Assembly (NCBI RefSeq): GCF_018691265.1 | Contig: NW_024881313.1 | Coordinates: 33,163,518 to 33,227,517 of the forward strand | Source of the DNA: Tyto alba | Lineage: Eukaryota; Chordata; Aves; Strigiformes; Tytonidae | Reading direction: 5' to 3' | DNA length: 64,000 nucleotides | Part shown: piece after piece, positions 27,949-39,752 of the stretch | How positions within the stretch are numbered: position 1 is the stretch's first letter | Layout: each line of letters opens with the position of its first letter | The notes under the pieces: generated by a model | Databases searched by the model: none | Told to the model about the DNA's origin: nothing | Seen by the model: only the letters and a program-made list of their open reading frames with translations | Translations under genes and position numbers: made by a program

Positions 27949-29417
27949 GAATTTCTTTGCTTGAGGCAAACTTGTGGGACAAGTGCCAAAATCTACAGGA
28001 ATCCTGAGGACTGAAGCCAAACTGAACAACTTCCAACATTTTCTTGCTCAAACTTCTACCTTCTAGACATTTTTTCAACATTAATTCAATGTTACAGTTT
28101 ATGAATTCTGGTTATCTTGTTCCCTTGAAAGTTCATGTTGCTGAAAAAGGGAGTTTCAAATCTCTTCCAATCCACACAAAAAAGGTCAGGGAACTTTACA
28201 GCTGTGATCCGGACCAAGCTACAGCCCAGATCAGAAAATTTGCCATGGAAAAGGAAACTACTCCATGTGCTGATCAGCCAGCTGGCAGGACAGCCAGACC
28301 ATGCAACTGTTTAGCTCATCCTCCATCCTTTCCCCATGTGGCACCATTAATATGAGTTTCTTTATTCCTATGCAGCCCTTAATTTTCATATTTGGACTTA
28401 ATACTTTTGTGATCACTGCCTGCTCTGTCACATTTAGCTGAAATCAGCTGCTGGATTCCACAGTTACTGGCAGAGATGAACAGAAAGGTGAAGGCACAAA
28501 GAGCATGATCGTACTTATCTTTCCAAATCAAGCCTAGAGGTGTTTTTTCAATTACAAGTTTTTGGTATCAATATAGAAAGATTTTGTCCTACCAGAATGT
28601 ATAGTTGTAGGTACAAAACAATCTTGCAAATAACTTTATTCCATTTTTTATTACATTCCAAACTGTCTATATGAATTACTCTGGTCTACTTCTTCTCATT
28701 CTTCAGCAGCCCCTGTACCGTTTTCTGTACTTCCTGCTGCATTTATGAATAAAAAGTAGTTTTGGAATTTTGGGCTTTAAAGTTACACCAGAATTACCTT
28801 TATGATCCTCTCTGGTGGCACGATGTCTTCATCTTGTTCCAGTGTAAGCAAATGAGAAATTTCTTCTATATAAATTACAGCAAGTAGGTACATAATCTTT
28901 TGGCAATTATTACTATCCTTTGCTGAGCCATACAAAATTTATCCAATCATTCTTGAAAAATGCAAAAATTCTACTTTCTAGAGGACTGCATAAATAGTAT
29001 TTTTAACTTAGTTCATAATCATTTAGTCTATTCTGCCAACATTCTCTTGAACCAACAGATGTCAGATACTGTCATTCATATATGCAACGCTTAGCTCATG
29101 ATAAATAAAAAAGGTAAAATCACTTTTGCATGCTAGAAACTTGAACACAGAGGTAATCCTCACTGTCTTTCAATTAGACAAGAAATATTCTGTAAATGCC
29201 AAGCAGCTTTATTTTATTTCAATGGAAGTATTAACCATATCTGTATATATTTTGTAAAGACATTTGTTATCTTTAAGTCATTCGTAAATGTATATAATTA
29301 TTATCTGATATGAGATATGCAGACCTTAATATGAAACTACAGATATGGGATGCAAAAGACACTACAGGAAAGACAACTTATGTAAAAACTTTAAAAAGAG
29401 CATTAGCTGGAACAGTC

Positions 29418-29576
29418 TCCTAAGAAACTAAAGGATGCTGAAGTCTTGTGGATCTGGAGGATTGCATGGAAAGAAAACAACACCAGCTGATAGAGACCAT
29501 TGCAGGAAACCAGAAAGAAATGAAAGGTCACTAAAAAAAATGAATATAACTAAAAGAATAACAGTGGGATTCTATT
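29418..29576 (+). repeat. Diverged interspersed repeat, copy A
   Basis: About 159 bp that aligns with copy B at 31465-31612. Shared landmarks in order are CTAAG-AA, TGCTGAA, GATCTG, CATGGAA, AGCT, GAAAGAAA, GTCAC and finally AATATAACTAAAAG, an A/G mismatch and ATAACAGTG. The family is not recognised. Homology is judged by eye; the rest of the flanks do not align. Confidence 0.6.
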
Positions 29577-31464
29577 CTCTAATCATAGATGTCACATACT
29601 ATTTTAGATGTCATGGGGCATCCTGGTTGGCTTCACTCTGCCACTCCAGAAAGATGCAGGTCTTAAGTTCTCTGTATATGGCAGATGTCAAACCTGTGCA
29701 AATGTCTTGGACAACTAAGGGTATGAAAATGGCACTAGGCATTTATGTTTAAATAAATTAATTCCATTCTTAATGCTAGAAAAAAAAAAAACAACAAAAT
29801 CATATCTGAAATCAGTTGCAGACACAATGAATAACTGTGAGCAATGTCGTTTTTGCCTAACTTCAAGCTTTGACTTAAGGCCAAGGTATAAATATGTTTA
29901 ACATAAATGCTATCTTTCAATGGGACCAAGCTCAAGCTCTTAGAAATAAGAAAGAATTTATGCAATTAGTAATTATCACAGCAATTCAGTCTCCAGTCTA
30001 GTTCCTACTAGAACAATCTCACATAAATTTCTATTTATGTGTGCTTGTAGGCCCTCTCTTCTAATTCCAAATGTAGAAAAAAAGGTAATTGATTTTTCTG
30101 CAATTTAAATATACTATAGGTCCATTAAACAGATCATATAACTTAATAATGACTCTGATGACTAATGATATCCCTGCTTATAATCAGCAATGACATTTCT
30201 CAATATTATCCTTGTCTTGGTACAGTAGGGGTGTTAAGAAGAATGCAAGTTTAATGCTTGAGGATGTTTTCAGGTTCATTGGCCAAAGGGGTTGAAGTGA
30301 GTAATGATTATTTCACACCATTTCAAATAGAACACCTTTATCACAAATAGAGAATTTCTTCCAACATAGCACTTCAAAGAATATGCCGAAGTCACTGCAG
30401 AGACTATTCCTACAGGAACTTTCAATGTCCTATTGTTAATTCAAGCAAATTCATGCTTTGTGTAACAATGGCTTCTCCTGTGCAGAATGTTAAGCCAAAA
30501 ATATCTATCAAGGTTCACGTAGTGCTGAGCAGCCATTTTTCTCCTTACAGGTATCAAATAACAATATTAAATACCACATGTTTTCTAATATTAGTAATAA
30601 AACTGAACAGACACAAATAGCTCATTGAAATGCAGTGAACTATTCCTAAGTCTTTCACACAGAAAGTTGCAAAATATCATCATAATAAAAGGCAGATACT
30701 AAGCATAACTAGAAGTCTGCTTATCAAGAGACATCAATAACATCTTTGATGTATCTAAGCTAAAAGCAGGACACTAAGAAATATTTTCTCAGAACTACAC
30801 AGGGAAAGGCTCATAATGTGTACATGAGGGAAAATGATTCCAATGCCCTCAGTCCTGCACATTTGCCAGTAGAGAAATACGTACAATAACTGCAGACATG
30901 CAAACTGCAGACACCAACAGTTTATTTCCTTTTTCTCAAGAGCAGACATTGCCCTAGCAGACACAGAGAGGATGTCTCATCCAAATTCACCATCAAAAAG
31001 ATGTTTGAGGAAACTACATGAAGGCAATGCAGTTACCAACAGGCCATACAGTAGTAGAGCAGTAGTAGTAAATGTGTAATTTAAGACTTATTGAATAGCT
31101 CCTATAATTTGGGCATACTTCAAGCAATATTGAGCCCAGAATTCTTCTCTAGTAGACATTCATAAGTAGATTCTAGACATTTTCCCACACTGATATGACT
31201 GGCATCCTGAGCTCAAGAGAGGAGCAAGGAGGGCTGAAAACATAAAATAATGTTAAATCAGAGCTGTGCTGAAAGATGGTTCAGAGAGATACTGACAAAA
31301 ATCCTGATTTCAAGTAGCTCTGCACCCAGGACTTCCATAAACCTTCCCCTTTATTGCTCACAGTATTTCTCAGACGTCATGTCTTTGAATAATTTGGATA
31401 TCAGATGAGAAAAATATGGCCTGTGGCTAAATTCTGGAAAAAAATATGTCATCTACAGCAGATT

Positions 31465-31612
31465 GCTAAGGAATAGAATTTTGCTGAAATATCACAGATC
31501 TGCAAGAGTTCATGGAAGATAAATAACATGAGCTTTTAGCAAGTGTTGTAATTTCCTGGGAAAGAAACCAAGAGTCACAAAAGAAATCAATATAACTAAA
31601 AGGATAACAGTG
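31465..31612 (+). repeat. Diverged interspersed repeat, copy B
   Basis: Second copy of the repeat at 29418-29576, about 2.05 kb downstream in the same orientation. The 3' 24 bases differ by one base; the 5' part is more diverged with small indels. No open frame is conserved between the copies. Either an old transposon family or an old local duplication would explain it. Confidence 0.6.
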
Positions 31613-34291
31613 TTTCAAGTAGTAGGGTTTAGTGCCTCCAAATATCACTTGCCTTGTAGGTACTTTTCAAATAAGCCTACTATTTCAGGAAGCCTGATGT
31701 GCAGTTACTGGTTACACTACATTCTCTTTCTAAATAGTAATCATAGTTCCCAGAATTAAAAATCGGATTTGTTTGTTGGTTTGTTTAAATGGCTTCATCG
31801 TGTTTCTTGTTATGATTTGGAGAAGGTTGCAACTGGAGTAGTTATACCGATTTCTATAGATATGGCAGACTGTATCTTGTTCAGTTTAACAAAATGATTC
31901 CAGTGATGGTCCCATTTGCAATGGCTCATGCAGATGAACATGTACTCTGCAAAGAGTGGGATGGTCCAGGTCCTTCAATGGACTGACCTGCAGAAATGGA
32001 ACAGCTCAGGAGCTGCAGAAGCCTTCTAGGAGCTGACGAAAGCTGTTTCCTATAAACTTCTCCCAGGAGTTGTCCTGCCACAGTAATGATGAATGCTGTT
32101 CCTATTCAACTGAGGAATAGCTTCTCCAGCCAGCTCTAGAAAAACAGCTGAAGTCTCAGAGGAAACAGAATAACAGAATATGAAAATACATTACTCATTA
32201 ACTTCAATATTCAATGGAGATTTGTAGTGCACACCACAATTAAATTTCTGGTGAAATCTCATTTTCATATGTTTTCTTTATCTTATAGAAATTTACTGTA
32301 ATCAAAGTTTTTACTCTCTTGCTAAATCAGCTAAGTTGGAAAAAGTGACTGATTTTTTTTTTCCTTCAGAGGAATAGAGAGCAATCTCACAGATGCCCAC
32401 AAAAAACGTAGATGTGCACTAGCACATGGAGTTTGGTCTCAGTCTTTCACCAATATAATCTTGATCATTGTAAGAATAAATCTTGAAGTGTGATAGAGGA
32501 GTGAGATTTCAAGGTACAAAACAACAGACTTCCAGAAGTTGACTCATCTCTTACAGATGGGCTTACGTGAGTGCACACCATGTGAAATCCCCACTGGGCT
32601 AAAAAACACATTTAACACATAATATTAGAGATATAGTGATACATTCCTGTTGTGTGAGAGAATGAAACCTTGTTATTCCTAAGACTAATTTCTATCTAAC
32701 ATTTAAAATCTCATCATCATATGGACTGCTCATTAGGGTTGTTAGAACTTTTTTTTTTGCAATAATAAACACAATAAAAAAATGAAACAATACAGAAATG
32801 CAATTTAAAACAAATTTAAAACACAGAGTTCAGTACTCATAAAACAAAAGAGATGAGATAGCAGGAGTGAAGGAATAATGATATCACTTTGTTCGAATTC
32901 CCCTCTGAATTGGGTTGCCAGAACCACTGCAGGCAATAAACAATGCAGAGTCTTTCTTTTGTGCCACCATCCAGCAGGGCTTGTTGATCTGCAGGTTCAG
33001 CTTCCCTCCTGAATACAACAATGGGAGAATGGATTCCACTTCCAAGTGGACTCTTCCTCCCTTTCAAAGTCCCACTGAAGAATACACTGACTTTAAAAAA
33101 GTCACACTCTTGGGATGAGCACATCATTCATTTCCGTTCATTGATCCTAGGTATTATGATGTGCTCAATATATAACCCTTTACTTTAGGATCCTTACGAA
33201 ATCCTAGGAAGAAAGGGAACTGTCTATTTTCCTATTTATTTCTGTTTCACTGTTTGTGCTCATCAACAACATGATTTCTTACTTTACACTTAGATCTTCA
33301 TTTCTTTGGATATAGAGACCATCATAATGACCAGAACTACTAGATATTATCACAACATGAATAAATACATGATAACCGAAAAATAGGAGTTAGATTTGGT
33401 GGCTAAGAATGAATAAAGGGTGTTAGAAAGTCAATCAAATTAGAAAAACGTAGGCAAACATTTAGAGAATTATTTCCCCAAAATGATAGCTTCCTCATCT
33501 AGTCTAGCCACCTCTAGATGTGGTCATCTCCAAAACAGAATTCAGCATGAAAGACCCTGTCCAGCATGGTAAAGAAACATTCTTCCATGATGTACATCTC
33601 CGTTTGTACCTGGCTGTATCTGTGCTACTGAAAGATTATTATTGCTATTTGATACCACAACTCACCATGGCAGGTGGAACCCATGAAACAATAGAAAAAA
33701 GATAGTGTGATAGACCAGTGGGCTTCCATGGGGGAGAGAGCTAACAGATGTTATCCAAAGCACTCCCTTAGTTTGTGAAAGTGGACAGTTTCCTGGAGTT
33801 AAGACAGGCATTTCAATTCAAGTGCTAGCTCACTTGAAGTCTCACTGTGAGGAATACTTCTATTTGCTTCTGCAGCTTCTAAGGAAATAATGTTTTCTCT
33901 ATGAGGTCCCATAAATTTTAGCTGTTAAAATGTTTCTTCTTTATTGCTAAGAAAATGTGCAGGATCAAAGAGTCTATGCCAAGGGTGCAGTAGGAAATTA
34001 TGCTGGGGGTGGGAAGAATGCACTGTAGCATTGAATTCAGTACACTGTAATTTCTAAAGTCCAAAAGAGACATGGTAGGTTCCATGAGTAAAGTTGTGAT
34101 GAAAAAATTTCTCTTTTGCAGAGGAAGACAATTATTTGCTACTAACATAAGACATTGCATACATAAAAGGGATAGAAAGAGTCTTAAAAGTGTGGAGGGA
34201 AAATAAAAAGCAAAATCTCAACCTGCAGGCTGGAAGACTGTATCTGCAGAGAATAAATTAATGCTGCTTAAATTACAGTTCTGACCCAACA
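31613..34291. other. AT-rich noncoding DNA
   Basis: No gene or recognised repeat was seen. Short T and A runs occur near 32.35, 32.75 and 32.78 kb. Confidence 0.5.
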
Positions 34292-34366
34292 GCTCTGGAT
34301 TCTGCTAGAGATTTTGTGCCTGACTTTGAGGAAGTTGCTCATCCTCTTCAGTAAGTGTAAAACAAG
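34292..34366 (+). mobile_element. MIR/CORE-SINE core fragment
   Basis: The order ATTCTGCTAGAGATTTTGTG, CTGACTTTGAGGAAGTTGCTCA, CCTCTTCAG, GTGTAAAAC follows the MIR core (…TGTGACCTTGGGCAAGT…CCTCAGTTT…CTGTAAAATGG). A short deletion lies between the CAG and GTGTAAAA parts. Fragment only. Confidence 0.5.
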
Positions 34367-34377
34367 TTCTGCTCCTG

Positions 34378-34452
34378 GCAGGCCAGATTCTGCCTCCTCT
34401 GTGTGTAAAACAGGAATAAGAAAACTCCAGTTGTCAATTTATACTGCCAGAT
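34378..34452 (+). repeat. Palindromic amniote repeat fragment (Chompy/MITE-like)
   Basis: GGCCAGATTCTGCC, GTGTAAAACAGGAATAA, AACTCCAGTTGTCAATTTA and ACTGCCAGATC in this order resemble the widespread reptile/bird palindromic family of the form GGCCAGATTCTG…GTGTAAAT…AACTCC…ACTTCAATGG…. The name is a guess; the resemblance is by eye. Confidence 0.45.
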
Positions 34453-34874
34453 CTTCATGGCCGTGTTTGATAAGAATCTGACACAATGGGGTTTTGATCT
34501 CTGATGCTTGTCATAATATAAATAATAGCAAAACATGACTCTGGGTCATTTAAATACCACTCAGTACATGTCAGATAAAAACCTCTGTAGGTTACCTCAA
34601 GGTTTCTGATGTTCAGAATCAGGTCAATGAAATTCTGCATTCAAGGTTAATATGAGAAATTGTGCATACTCATCTTATGCACTAGCAAACAACAATAAAC
34701 ACTGCTAATACCTAATTTTAGCATCTCACATATAAGATTGTTCTTAGTAGAGAAAGCTAACAGCCCTTAGGAATGACAAGAGCTTCACTGAGTTCAAGCA
34801 TTAAGTACTGAATTTTTTCCTAGTCTATTTTTCAGAAAATCTGGAATATAAATCATGGTTTGTGATTTAAAAGT

Positions 34875-34935
34875 ACTCAACACTGGTCTAACTCTGCTCC
34901 CGCTGAAGTCATCCATAAAGTCCTGTTATCTTTAC
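34875..34935 (+). repeat. Second palindromic amniote repeat fragment
   Basis: ACTGGTCTAACTCTGCTCCC followed by GCTGAAGTCA and a following AAAGTCCTGTTA recalls the same class of old palindromic repeats (…CTGCTCCCATTGAAGTCAATGG…). Short and diverged. Confidence 0.35.
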
Positions 34936-35300
34936 TGGCAACAGAGACAGAACAGAGCCAAATGCTTTTGAAAATCTCACCTGTATTCAGCAATAACAGA
35001 CAAAATCTACCTTAAGGTTAAGGTTCACACACAGGCAGTAAATTCGGAAATGTCAGGTTTAAGCCTCAAGGTCCACAAGCTGTAATTCAGCCCCTTGTGC
35101 ATACGTATTGTGCTAGACTCTAATCACATACCCTACGCACTTTCAACTGCCTCAGCCATTGCACCAAGTGGCTGGTGCTCACACGTAATGAGGCCTCTTC
35201 AATATTTCATTTGATCCTCACTGTTCTGTGTGCAACCTTATATGCAGCACACAATCCCAACCTACTTTAAAGGCAGAGTTATCAATTTTCTCATAGCGGT

Positions 35301-35450
35301 TTCTCTGGAGCTCATCACTACAATATGTGAGTGCTTCAAAATTCATCACTTTCTTTCCATAGCACCTCTCCGTGGTGAAGAGAAGATATTATCCCATTGC
35401 ACAGATGGGGAGCTGAGTCAGAGAATCATTAAGGTCAAACATTTTGCTAA
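35301..35450 (-). mobile_element. Diverged MIR/CORE-SINE, reverse orientation
   Basis: Matches a reversed amniote MIR in order: GAGTGCTTCAAAATTCAT, AGCACCTCTCCGTGGTGA (compare ACACCTCTGTGAGGTA), ATATTATCCCATTGCACAGA, TGGGGAGCTGAGTCAGAGA and CATTAAGGTC. This covers the 3' part and core; the tRNA-like head is not clear. The open frame of 82 codons across it is incidental. Confidence 0.7.
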
Positions 35451-35582
35451 TTTAGGGTGTTCAATTTTAGATTCCTGAGATCAGATTTTTTTGAGTGTAA
35501 TTATCATAACTTTATATAGTTAAGTATAGCTCCTATCTAGTTCAATTGTAGCTAGAAATGTCTAGCACTTCTGAAAGTCAGA

Positions 35583-35602
35583 GGAAAAAAAAAAAAAAAA
35601 AA
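35583..35602. repeat. Poly(A) tract
   Basis: About 20 uninterrupted A residues on the + strand. No poly(A) signal or SINE body is evident directly upstream. Confidence 0.85.
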
Positions 35603-36914
35603 GTTGGTTTAGAATCCAGAGTCTTACTGAGCAACCAGATCCAGCTGAGCATTGGAAAAAAATGGGACAAATGGGAACTATGAAACCTGTGAAAAATTGG
35701 GCTAATGGGATCAGTCAGTATCATACAGAAACTATGGCACAAGGGTGTGAGGGGCCCCATGATAGCATCTAACCTCCTCAGCCATCATACCATCTGTCTT
35801 GGTCCCTACACCCGATCTGATACCTACAACTGAACCTGAAGTCCTAGATAGTAAATTCATCAGTATTACACTCCAAAAAAATCATCCTCAATATCCAAAA
35901 CTGCTTGTCTGAAAGCCCTTAAATTATACATCTTGGCTTTTTTTCAAGCTTCCTAACATTTGGATCAAGTGTTATTTGGTTGCTCCTTTGGACAGGAGAG
36001 GTTGGTTTTGAGTGGGTGGATATGTCCATTTACGTGTGCATGTTTGTATGTATTGCTTGATAATACATGAATGTAATAAAAATAAAAGGAATATTTTGGG
36101 TAGTTTTCCGTATTATGAATCTTTACAAAGGATTCAAAGTTAGTCAAACAACCAAAACCATATGTATTATAGACACATTTAAAACTGAATGATTAAGCCA
36201 AGGAAGGAGAGTCATTTGAAATCATTAGCAGCAAAGGGCTATCTTACTTAATTGGAAAATATTTATTGAAAACAGCACTTATTGCAGTCAATCAAGGTTC
36301 ATAAGGTATTCCAGAATCTTTGTCTTTTGGAAAATGCAGGACTTTCCAGCCAGCTCTATGCCACTAACACTGCTAGAGCCACAGTGAAGGGGAAAACCCA
36401 CTTGGAGTATTTCAGGACAGAAACTGTAGTTTCAGATGCAGAACTGCCGTAAAGAACAAGAAACAGAGAGTGGTGATGATTTATTTTTCTAGTGTTTTTT
36501 TCTCTTCCCCACAGATATATATTTTTAACACAGTACTACATCTATTTTCAAGGGAAGGCTTCCTTTCCTCCAACCTCCATACTTCCTTTAGGACCTCCTT
36601 GTCCTCATTAGTTGTAGCCTACTGAAAATACAGTTGCTTTGCCATGCTATGAAAACCAGAAAGAGAGAAATTTCAGGGATTTTACTGGAAACCTCATTGT
36701 ATTTCTTTTTCCCATGCCAGAGACCCATGGCCACAGAACTATCTGTCTAGTAGGAGAGCTGAAAGCAGCACTGTTCACACATCCCTCATGCCATTCCTAT
36801 TTGCCCTCTAAGGAATGACATATATTCTGCCCCTCAAGGGAAGAAAACACTTTGCAGGTTATAAAATACTCGTCACTGCTGGGTGAGGACAGGAGATACT
36901 GAATTTTCTAGGAG

Positions 36915-37195
36915 AAAGGCTAGTTTGGTGGTGAAAGCATTGAAGACTTGGGAGGCAAGGGTTAAGCACCAGGTCTGACACAGAGTTGGATCATCTCTTT
37001 GTGTCTCTATACTCTCCTGTAAAAGGAGAAGCATGAATAAAAGTGTGCAGCCTGTGATAGTTAGGAAGACTAAGCAGGTAACCAAAATGGTCTTTTCAAG
37101 CTTCATAAGGTATGCCAGCATCCCTACTGCTGGGGTTGAATTCATTAACAGCTGTGAGGCACTCAGCTACAGGAGAAGGTTATATCAGTGCATCC
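36915..37195 (+). mobile_element. Near full-length diverged MIR/CORE-SINE
   Basis: The tRNA-like head reads TAGTTTGGTGGTGAAAGCA (compare TAGCTCAGTGGTTAGAGCA), then GACTTGGGAGGCAAGGGTTA, a TCTGACACAGA segment, ATCTCTTTGTGTCTCTATAC and CTGTAAAAGGAG. Near 37.14-37.19 kb the 3' part follows: CATTAACAGCTGTGAGGCAC and TCAGCTACAGGAGAAGG. The whole runs in the sense orientation for about 280 bp, with a poorly conserved middle. The overlapping open frames on both strands here are by-products of the SINE. Confidence 0.7.
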
Positions 37196-37839
37196 GTCAG
37201 GCAGTTCTGGGGCTCATTTTCTCCTGTCACTGAAAAGCAGTCACCCACGGCACCTGGATTTTTTTGGACACAAACCAGCAGATATCATGAAATTCTTCTT
37301 CCTTCAGGAACAAATAACAAGCCACTTCAAATTTAAAACCATCTGCAGGGGAACGGCACTATTCTTTACTCTAGAGATGAGACATTTTTTTGAGAGTGGT
37401 GTACCAGTCTTCTTTCTCTTTCCCAAGTCAGTTATTACTTAGGCCAGTAGAAATCCAGTGGGAGCTGGAAAATGTTGCCACTCAAAGGGTAGAGATACTG
37501 CCATTATATAGATAATCATAATGTGCACAAGTTCTCCTGATGGAGTCTTAATATCCACAGTTACTTGTTAGAGTCTGGTTTAGGAGGAGTTTCTTTAAAT
37601 GGCTGTCAAATCTCAAGAGGTGTCCATAAAGATCCATAGACCCAAGGGTGTCTGATCTTATTTAGAAGAACTTAAACCTGAGTAATCGAATGAATGAATG
37701 AGTAAATCATTGTTAACATTTTCAAAATGCTTAAGCAATGTAGGACACATCTACACCTTGCAACAAACTGCCTGAAGCCAGGGCTGACCCAAACTGATCA
37801 TCCCCACAGCATTGCACGGGCTCAGAGGATGAAACACAG

Positions 37840-37998
37840 GAGCAATTTAGCTCTGGGCAAGTCACTTCATTCTCCTATTAAGCTTCCCTTTCTGCCAAGT
37901 GTGGGCAATACCTACATCACTGAGTTGTCAGAAAGAATATTTTTAAAAGCAGTTTGAAAACATAAAGCATGAAGATTGAGTTAGGTATTATTATTACA
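37840..37998 (+). mobile_element. MIR/CORE-SINE, core and 3' part
   Basis: CTCTGGGCAAGTCACTTCAT, a CTTCCCTTTCTG segment, GGGCAATACCTACATCACTG, AGTTGTCAGAAAGAAT, AAAGCAGTTTGAAAACATAA and a terminal GGTATTATTATTA follow the MIR-type core and tail (…GGGCAAGTCACTT…AATACCTACCTCAC…GTTGTTGTGAGGAT…AAGCGCTTTGA…TATTATTATT). The head upstream is not recognisable. Confidence 0.7.
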
Positions 37999-39667
37999 TG
38001 TGGAAAGCGCCATTTTAGCAACACACACCTTTCTGTAAGGAGGCTATATTTAAATAACATAACCCTATAATTACATTTCATTATCATTAATAGTACAAAT
38101 AGTTATTTTAGAGCATCTCCTGTCCTGAGGTCTTTCAGAGTCTGTTACATTCTGATTAAAAAAGAAAACAAACTATATTCTATCACTAAAATGGCAATTC
38201 AGTTCCATTATTATCTCTTGAATGCAAAGAAAAAGACAAAACTCAACAGGATTATCTAATGCTCTAAAATCTGAGAAATTGATACCTTTTCTTTCCTAAT
38301 ATTGATGAAGACACCACCCTCAGTTTCCTGGAATTAAATGCCATAATTTGACTACACATCAGTTCAAATGCGCTTGTTTCAAGTGGGCTCCCCTTTCAAG
38401 TGTTTTCAAAAGAAAACAGAGGGAAAAAAAAATGTCCAGGAACAGCAGAAAGCTTTTAAAAAACATCCTTTTTAATACAAGAAAAGTGAGCTTTCAAAGC
38501 CCATGCATAAGCACCTACATAATTAGCTGGATTTTCAAGAGCACTGAGCTTTCAGTGGTCCCCAGTGAGACAAACAATAGCTTTTGGATGCTCAACAATT
38601 TATCACGACTCAACAATTTTCCCCCTGGGCATTATTTAACAACTATGTGGTGTACAGAAAGCTAAAACATTTGAGACTGTTGTTTTTGATTGTACCTGGA
38701 CACCTAACTCTACTAGGCTCCCCTAAAACACCCCTAAGTATTTCCACATTTTATTCCTGGATCTTACAGCCAAAAAAACTAGACTTAATTTAAATGAACG
38801 CTGCACACTAGGACTCAAATGTCAAAACTGTATCATGCCGGTAAAGGTTACATATAGTAATGATTAATTAGTCTTTTTCAACCATTCAGGTTTTACTTGC
38901 CTGTCAATAAAAGACAGTAGATGACTGCCCGGCCAAAATATGTATTATTTCCAGATCTCTAATATCACTGAAAAGTAGGCAGCAGTTCAATTTGCCAGCA
39001 AAAATTCATTGTGTAGAATCAAAATTCTGCAAGCAACCTCTTCTCATCTATTACTTTCAACATCTCCAACAACTATTTGTTTTTCTTCCTGGCTTTTTGT
39101 GTTAACTGGTCATCTCCTGCCAAATCCCAGATATCTAAATAAGACTCTGCAGCTTGTTCAGCAGTTATAGCTGCGTTTCATGCATGCAGAGTGCATTTCA
39201 TAACAAACAGGATTGCATCTTTCAGTGGCATTACTGAGACAAAACTCAGGAGGATATATGTCCCAAATGCTCTAAAAAAACAAATCAGGAGCTACCCCAG
39301 CTTTTTAAAAGCTGAATATGTGGCCAAAGTTTGAAGCATTGCCCAACTGCCAAAAAGTGTAAATGGCTAGCAAATACTGAAATCTGCTGCTAAAAAACAG
39401 ATGGGAACCTTCAGTGTCACCCTCAGCCATCTGCCTCTGCTCCGGTGTCAGAGAGTGCTGCAACCCAGGCACCGGGAGGACAGATGCCACATCCAGGCAG
39501 TGGGAAGCGACAGCATCCCATCTCCAGACCCCTTTACAAACCACCTCCCAGATGGGGAGGAGGGAATCAGAGAGATTAGCAACAGCAGCAGCTTCTTCTG
39601 CAAAAATCTTTCTTCCTGTAAATCCATAATTCCTGCAGGCAAGAGTCACAGATGGATTTTCATTCTG
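37999..39667. other. Noncoding DNA with a moderately GC-rich patch
   Basis: Mostly AT-rich, with a TAATGATTAATTAG motif near 38.86 kb. A GC-richer patch at about 39.40-39.60 kb is open in several frames on both strands, including a 114-codon - strand frame at 39305-39649. No frame is clearly preferred and no good splice context was seen, so no gene is called. Confidence 0.5.
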
Positions 39668-39752
39668 TTATTTTATTTTATTTATTTTATTTTATTTTAT
39701 TTTATTTTATTTTATTTTATTTTATTTTATTTTATTTTATTTTATTTTATTT
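39668..39752. repeat. (TTTTA)n pentanucleotide microsatellite
   Basis: About 17 tandem TTTTA units over 85 bp with a single one-base phase slip near its left end. High regularity suggests recent expansion and likely length variation between individuals. Confidence 0.98.

Larger units (their letters stand above)
21214..29417. other. AT-rich noncoding DNA
   Basis: No gene is supported. It contains a patch of repeated AATTAATG-like words at about 21.31-21.38 kb, A-rich runs near 23.68, 24.75 and 24.86 kb, and a possible MIR head remnant near 27.87-27.95 kb. Frames here are short and AT-driven. Confidence 0.55.
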
